Shown here: piece by piece, positions 7,679 through 10,518 of the stretch
Layout of the letters: the number at the start of each line of letters is the position of its first letter
How positions within the stretch are numbered: position 1 is the stretch's first letter
NCBI GenBank assembly: GCA_031383555.1
Contig: JANMZR010000112.1
Coordinates: forward strand, 1 to 10,518
DNA from: JANMZR01 sp031383555
Lineage (GTDB): Bacteria > Bacteroidota > Bacteroidia > Cytophagales > Spirosomataceae
Reading direction: 5' to 3'
DNA: 10,518 nt
Program-made: the position numbers and the translations under genes
The notes under the pieces: model-generated
The model's database searches: none
The model's input: only the letters and a program-made list of their open reading frames with translations
Told to the model about the DNA's origin: nothing

Positions 7679-8440
7679 TCAATCTAAATGGATTAATACA
7701 GGGCAATGGTCTGAATGATATGCTTGTGGCAATATCTCACTTGAGTTCAACCGATTTCTCAAGGCCTCAGTAATCATCTGATAATCAATACGCCAGCCCA
7801 TATTTTTTGACCGGGCACCAAACCTCAAACTCCACCAAGTGTAGTTATGTGGCTCACTATTTAAGGTTCTATAGGAATCAACGAACCCCGATTGTATAAA
7901 ATTTTCCATCCATTCCCGTTCTTCCGGCAAAAAACCAGAGCTTTTTGCATTTGATTTTGGGTTATGTATATCGATAGCTCTGTGACAAATATTATAATCG
8001 CCCGAAATAATCAAATTTGGTATTTTCTTTTTAAGTTCTTGGACGTAAGGCATAAAATCTGCTAAAAATTGCATTTTGAAAGCCTGTCGTTCATCCCCAC
8101 TTGAACCAGAAGGAAAATATGCGCTCATTAGTGAAAAACTATCAAAGTCGGCTCTTAATATTCTGCCTTCTCTATCATAAACGCCCATACCGCAACCATA
8201 TTCTACATGATTGGGCTTAATTTTTGTTAAAATCGCCACGCCACTATAACCCTTTTTTTCAGCAGAATTCCAATATATTTCATAACCCAAGTTATTAAAA
8301 AGAGAAGAATCAATTTGCTCTAAATCAGCTTTTACCTCCTGAAAACAAACCATGTCGGGGTTTACATCCATAAGCCAAGCGACCAATCCTTTGTTTATTG
8401 CGGCTCTTATGCCGTTTACATTATAGGTAACAATTTTCAT
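7679..8440 (-). CDS. xth: Exodeoxyribonuclease III / AP endonuclease (Xth family)
   Basis: The product acts in base-excision repair: it cleaves DNA 5' to abasic sites and has 3'-5' exonuclease and 3'-phosphatase activity in this family (EEP superfamily). At 253 aa it has the normal length. Active-site motifs are all present: YNVNG with Asn7, FQEVKA with Glu35 (metal ligand), GYSGVAILTK (64-73), SAYFPSG with Tyr108, SGDYNICH with Asp148 and Asn150, the WWS segment followed by MGWRIDYQM, and the C-terminal SDHCP with Asp244-His245. Each corresponds to a known catalytic or metal residue of ExoIII/APE1. The start is an ATG with the usual family N-terminus, MKIVTYN. It is probably the first gene of the operon continuing into the DUF4175-like gene, with a candidate promoter in the 127-bp gap before it. 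Confidence 0.96.
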   Translation of the reverse strand: MKIVTYNVNGIRAAINKGLVAWLMDVNPDMVCFQEVKADLEQIDSSLFNNLGYEIYWNSAEKKGYSGVAILTKIKPNHVEYGCGMGVYDREGRILRADFDSFSLMSAYFPSGSSGDERQAFKMQFLADFMPYVQELKKKIPNLIISGDYNICHRAIDIHNPKSNAKSSGFLPEEREWMENFIQSGFVDSYRTLNSEPHNYTWWSLRFGARSKNMGWRIDYQMITEALRNRLNSSEILPQAYHSDHCPVLIHLD

Positions 8441-8502
8441 TGATAAAAAAATATTTCAATAAATAGAACACAAATTATATTGTAATAAACTCCGTTTTAA
8501 AT

Positions 8503-8573
8503 ATTTGATGGCATAAAAAACAGGAGGGTTTTAGCAAAATTACACATTGGTCGCAACTAAAAAGCCATCAAAT
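8503..8573. repeat. 10-bp inverted repeat with 51-nt loop before xth
   Basis: ATTTGATGGC at 8503-8512 is the exact reverse complement of GCCATCAAAT at 8564-8573. Inside it, TTTTAG at 8529-8534 pairs with CTAAAA at 8557-8562. The outer right arm contains the stop codon of the 118-aa gene. In a minus-strand transcript reading through from that gene the arms could pair into a two-tier stem, whereas a transcript starting at the internal promoter would lack one arm. No T tract follows either arm, so it is not a classic terminator. Function is unknown. Confidence 0.45.
8535..8542 (-). promoter_or_regulatory. Candidate Bacteroidota-type promoter (-7) for xth operon
   Basis: On the minus strand this reads TAATTTTG, an exact match to the Bacteroidota sigma-70 -7 element TAnnTTTG. 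Upstream at the expected distance there is only a T-rich run rather than a clear TTTG -33 element. It would give a 5' leader of about 85-90 nt before the xth start. In A/T-rich DNA the motif turns up by chance, so the call is tentative. Confidence 0.35.
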
Positions 8574-8924
8574 TGTAAATATCTCTTGTTCGAAATAATC
8601 AATTACATGAGACTTTATTGCTCGCTCTTGGTCTTTTAAACCCAAATAGGGAAGATTTTTCACCAATTCCCAATGTGGCCAACCATCGGCATCCTTTCCA
8701 TAAAGCTCATAAAAGCCCGATCTACTTAATACTTTACATACCGCAATATGCATAAGGTCTTGCTTTTGCTCTTTCGTAAACGACCTAGTCCCCTGCCCAA
8801 GCTCTTGTACGCCAATTAAAAAAAGTACACCATTCAAGTCGGCGGGCCTTGTGCCAATTGTTTTTTCAAGTGTATCAATCAAAGTTTCCCAATCGGCATC
8901 TATCGAATTATTTATAACTTGCAT
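8568..8924 (-). CDS. Uncharacterised conserved-type protein, 118 aa
   Basis: I do not recognise a function. The protein looks soluble and mostly helical, with no signal peptide or membrane segment. Its centre, about residues 27-44, is dense in Gly, Leu and charged residues (PADLNGVLFLIG, then VQELGQG). It is followed by KEQKQDLMHIAVCKVL, an aromatic patch (FYELYG) and DGWPHWE. The density of Trp, His, Gly and Asp looks like a real, constrained fold, and I believe similar short proteins occur in other Bacteroidota, but I cannot search. The ATG at 8924 is the natural start and a TGA ends the gene. It is divergent from comF across 124 bp and lies 127 bp before xth on the same strand. The larger gap and a candidate promoter there suggest it may be transcribed apart from the xth operon. 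Confidence 0.8.
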   Translation of the reverse strand: MQVINNSIDADWETLIDTLEKTIGTRPADLNGVLFLIGVQELGQGTRSFTKEQKQDLMHIAVCKVLSRSGFYELYGKDADGWPHWELVKNLPYLGLKDQERAIKSHVIDYFEQEIFTI

Positions 8925-9007
8925 TATCGAAAATTTGTTTTTTTGTTAAAGTAGCAGAATCTTGCTTTTGAAAAGTAATTATATCTGCCCTATTTTATAT
9001 TTATAAA

Positions 9008-9015
9008 CAAAAATA
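9008..9015 (-). promoter_or_regulatory. Candidate -7 element for the 118-aa gene
   Basis: The minus strand reads TATTTTTG, matching TAnnTTTG, in the 124-bp divergent gap between the 118-aa gene and comF. It would leave a leader of about 75-80 nt. No clear -33 TTTG stands at the expected distance. The gap must hold promoters for both directions, but I cannot pick a convincing plus-strand element for comF. Confidence 0.25.
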
Positions 9016-9048
9016 CAAAGTTTTTTTGACGAAATATTTAATATTTAA

Positions 9049-9735
9049 ATGGAGCTTTTTTATCATTTTGTCAGTCTTTTGTTTCCTCAAACCTGCTCGG
9101 CTTGTAATGAGCCGCTTTTAAAGTCCGAAAAAATACTCTGCACAGACTGCCTTATTAACCTTCCCAAATCGGATATTGGCTTTTCTAATAGCCAAAAATT
9201 AGAATATAGATTTCTAGGAAAGGTGGAAATTAAAGCTGTTTATAGTTATTTGAAATATTCGAAAGGAGGCAATGTTCAGAATTTGCTACAAAATCTGAAA
9301 TACAAAAACAGGCAAGATATTGGGCTTTTTATAGGCAAACTATATGGTAATCAATTAATTAAAACTGGAATTCCTGTTGAAATTGATGTATTTATTCCTA
9401 TTCCCCTTCATCAAAAAAAACTTTTAATTAGAGGCTTTAATCAAAGTGAATTAATAGCGCAAGGGCTATCAGAGGTTACAAATGTTCCATGTGAAACAGC
9501 AGCAATAATCAGAAAAAAAGCAACCGAAACCCAAACACAAAAATCAAGACTTGACCGATTTTACAATGTTGAAGATGTGTTTGAAATACAAGATTCTTTG
9601 AAAATAAAAGGCCAAAAAATTGGCCTTGTTGATGATGTGCTCACAACAGGCGCCACAATGGAGGTGTGTGCAGCATGTTTACTTGAGGCGGGTGCAAAAG
9701 AAATTACAATATTTAGTTTAGCGTCAGCGATATAA
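9049..9735 (+). CDS. comF: ComF family phosphoribosyltransferase-like protein
   Basis: This is a ComF/GntX-type protein, 228 aa, close to the family norm. The N-terminus has a zinc-ribbon-like set of cysteines (Cys16-x2-Cys19 and Cys31-x2-Cys34). The rest is a type I phosphoribosyltransferase fold: PIPLHQKK and RGFNQSE in the middle, a TETQTQ...R..N segment (the family TQ/R/N signature), and the PRPP-binding loop VDDVLTTGAT (194-203). In naturally competent bacteria ComF supports uptake or handling of transforming single-stranded DNA; its enzymatic substrate is not established, and presence of the gene alone does not show competence. It is the first gene of a plus-strand pair with pnuC, 21 bp apart. 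A parS-like sequence with one mismatch lies within its coding region. Confidence 0.93.
   Translation: MELFYHFVSLLFPQTCSACNEPLLKSEKILCTDCLINLPKSDIGFSNSQKLEYRFLGKVEIKAVYSYLKYSKGGNVQNLLQNLKYKNRQDIGLFIGKLYGNQLIKTGIPVEIDVFIPIPLHQKKLLIRGFNQSELIAQGLSEVTNVPCETAAIIRKKATETQTQKSRLDRFYNVEDVFEIQDSLKIKGQKIGLVDDVLTTGATMEVCAACLLEAGAKEITIFSLASAI
9483..9498. other. parS-like site, one mismatch, inside comF
   Basis: TGTTCCATGTGAAACA differs from the two perfect parS sites of this window only at position 8 (CATGTG instead of CACGTG). It lies in the comF coding sequence about 5.6 kb from the pair and in the same orientation. Under uniform base composition a 15-of-16 match to the parS consensus is expected about 0.001 times in 10.5 kb. 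The mismatch is in the core palindrome, which may weaken ParB binding, so it could be a weak or decayed site. Confidence 0.45.
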
Positions 9736-9756
9736 AAAAAGGAATTATAAAATCTT

Positions 9757-10347
9757 ATGCAAAATATTTTCGAGTATTTACAGTCAAATTATTTAGAAAA
9801 CATTGGGATAGTAAGCACCTTAATTTGCGTCTGGCTCAATACTAAACAAAACATTTGGGGTTGGCCTATGGCGATTTTGGCGGCTATTGTTTATGGTATT
9901 ATTTTTTATCAGGCCAAGCTCTATTCAGACATGGAATTACAAATAGTTTTTGTAATAATTAGCATATATGGTTGGTGGCAATGGCTTTATGGAAGCGAAG
10001 AAAAAAACACCTTAAAAGTAATAATCACTCCTAAAAGATATTTCCTTGTTTTATTGGTAATTTTTATCTTATTTTCTTGTATATCAGGTTATTTACATAA
10101 AAAATTTACAGATGCAAGTTGGCCATATTTCGACTCATCTTTAACCGCAATAAGCCTAATCGCACAATGGCTATTGGCACGAAAATATCTTGAAAATTGG
10201 ATATTGTGGATATTGGCTAATGCAGGCTATGTTTTAATGTATTTTTCAAAAAACCTTTTTGGAACATCTGTACTTTATATTCTTTTGCTAGCTTTGGCAA
10301 TAAAGGGATATTTTGATTGGCGGAAATCGATGATGGACGAAATTTAA
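9757..10347 (+). CDS. pnuC: PnuC-family nicotinamide riboside / vitamin transporter
   Basis: This is an inner-membrane facilitator of the PnuC family (196 aa, family about 200-240), which moves nicotinamide riboside or related vitamins into the cell where phosphorylation traps them. Several hydrophobic helices are visible (about residues 16-28, 33-51, 60-76, 93-113 and three more to residue 188), consistent with the seven-helix PnuC fold. The aromatic signature YGWWQW (71-76) at the end of the third segment is characteristic, together with NIWGWP (32-37). The ATG is preceded by AGGA at 9740-9743, 13 nt away, a weak ribosome site. The gene follows comF closely and ends before a strong hairpin. 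Some Bacteroidota PnuC homologues carry thiamine (PnuT) and sit under a TPP riboswitch with a kinase; no such riboswitch or kinase is visible here, so the substrate stays open with nicotinamide riboside the default. Confidence 0.9.
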   Translation: MQNIFEYLQSNYLENIGIVSTLICVWLNTKQNIWGWPMAILAAIVYGIIFYQAKLYSDMELQIVFVIISIYGWWQWLYGSEEKNTLKVIITPKRYFLVLLVIFILFSCISGYLHKKFTDASWPYFDSSLTAISLIAQWLLARKYLENWILWILANAGYVLMYFSKNLFGTSVLYILLLALAIKGYFDWRKSMMDEI

Positions 10348-10361
10348 TTTTTATACGTTCC

Positions 10362-10413
10362 AAAAAATCGCAGGTGGGGCTCAAAACCCCGCCTGCGTTA
10401 ATTATAATTTTTT
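10362..10413. terminator. Strong, apparently bidirectional intrinsic terminator
   Basis: An 11-bp stem (CGCAGGTGGGG at 10369-10379, CCCCGCCTGCG at 10387-10397) has one G-T wobble and a 7-nt loop, and is by far the most G/C-rich structure in the window's non-coding DNA. On the plus strand it lies about 20 bp after the pnuC stop, with a T-rich run about 10 nt beyond the stem (10408-10413). On the minus strand six T residues (10367-10362) follow the stem after a single A, the better terminator layout. It probably ends pnuC transcription and also a leftward gene beyond the window. I see no supported gene in 10414-10518. Confidence 0.75.
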
Positions 10414-10518
10414 CTTCATTTAAAGCCTTTTTAATGGAGGGAAACAACCCCACTCAGTCATTGACCAATTGTACGAGGAAAAATATTTCTAATTTATAAT
10501 AACCCCCAGATCACAAAA

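Noticed and set aside
9736..9756. Possible TPP or other riboswitch before pnuC.
   Set aside because: The comF-pnuC gap is only 21 bp and no riboswitch core sequence is visible there or in the comF leader.
10424..10460. GGAGGGAAACAACCCCA as a second hairpin terminator after pnuC.
   Set aside because: The stem is only 3-4 bp and no T tract follows on either strand.
10217..10499. Short open frames on both strands at the right edge (78 codons minus, 60 codons plus).
   Set aside because: Both run through the strong hairpin terminator and overlap the end of pnuC; their translations show no recognisable features.

Overview
This AT-rich window (several intergenic stretches are nearly pure A/T) reads as ordinary chromosomal DNA of a member of the Bacteroidota. 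The evidence is a DUF4175-type membrane/coiled-coil protein next to ybeY, a Big_5-type Ig-like lipoprotein of the kind common in that phylum, a YbeY with the Bacteroidota-style metal motif, weak Shine-Dalgarno sequences, and promoter -7 candidates of the TAnnTTTG form. Species or family cannot be fixed from the sequence alone.

Layout: positions 1-265 hold no gene I can support, only a weak AT-rich terminator-like hairpin near the left edge. From 8924 down to 266 six genes all read on the minus strand. In transcription order they are a 118-aa uncharacterised conserved-type protein, an exodeoxyribonuclease III/AP endonuclease (xth), a 1107-aa DUF4175-like protein, the rRNA-maturation endoribonuclease YbeY, the tRNA-modifying FAD enzyme MnmG, and an Ig-like lipoprotein. 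Gaps from xth onward are 1 to 73 bp, and the DUF4175 stop and ybeY start are almost fused (TAATATG), so xth to the lipoprotein is probably one operon. From 9049 rightward, comF (phosphoribosyltransferase) and pnuC (vitamin/nucleoside permease) form a short plus-strand pair ending at a strong, apparently bidirectional hairpin terminator. The last roughly 100 bp hold no gene I can support.

The most notable non-coding signal is a pair of perfect 16-bp parS sites (TGTTCCACGTGAAACA, the ParB/Spo0J binding consensus) 45 bp apart in the ybeY-mnmG gap. One ends 10 bp before the mnmG start codon and the other begins 1 bp after the ybeY stop. A third site with 15 of 16 matches lies inside comF. This suggests that the window lies in the ParB-loading, origin-proximal part of the chromosome and that mnmG may be expressed under a ParB complex.

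The operon genes serve RNA maturation (YbeY for 16S rRNA, MnmG for tRNA wobble uridine), DNA repair (Xth) and the cell envelope (DUF4175, lipoprotein). I found no defence system, mobile element, CRISPR array or RNA gene. The interest lies in the parS cluster and the two uncharacterised proteins rather than in a new multi-gene system.
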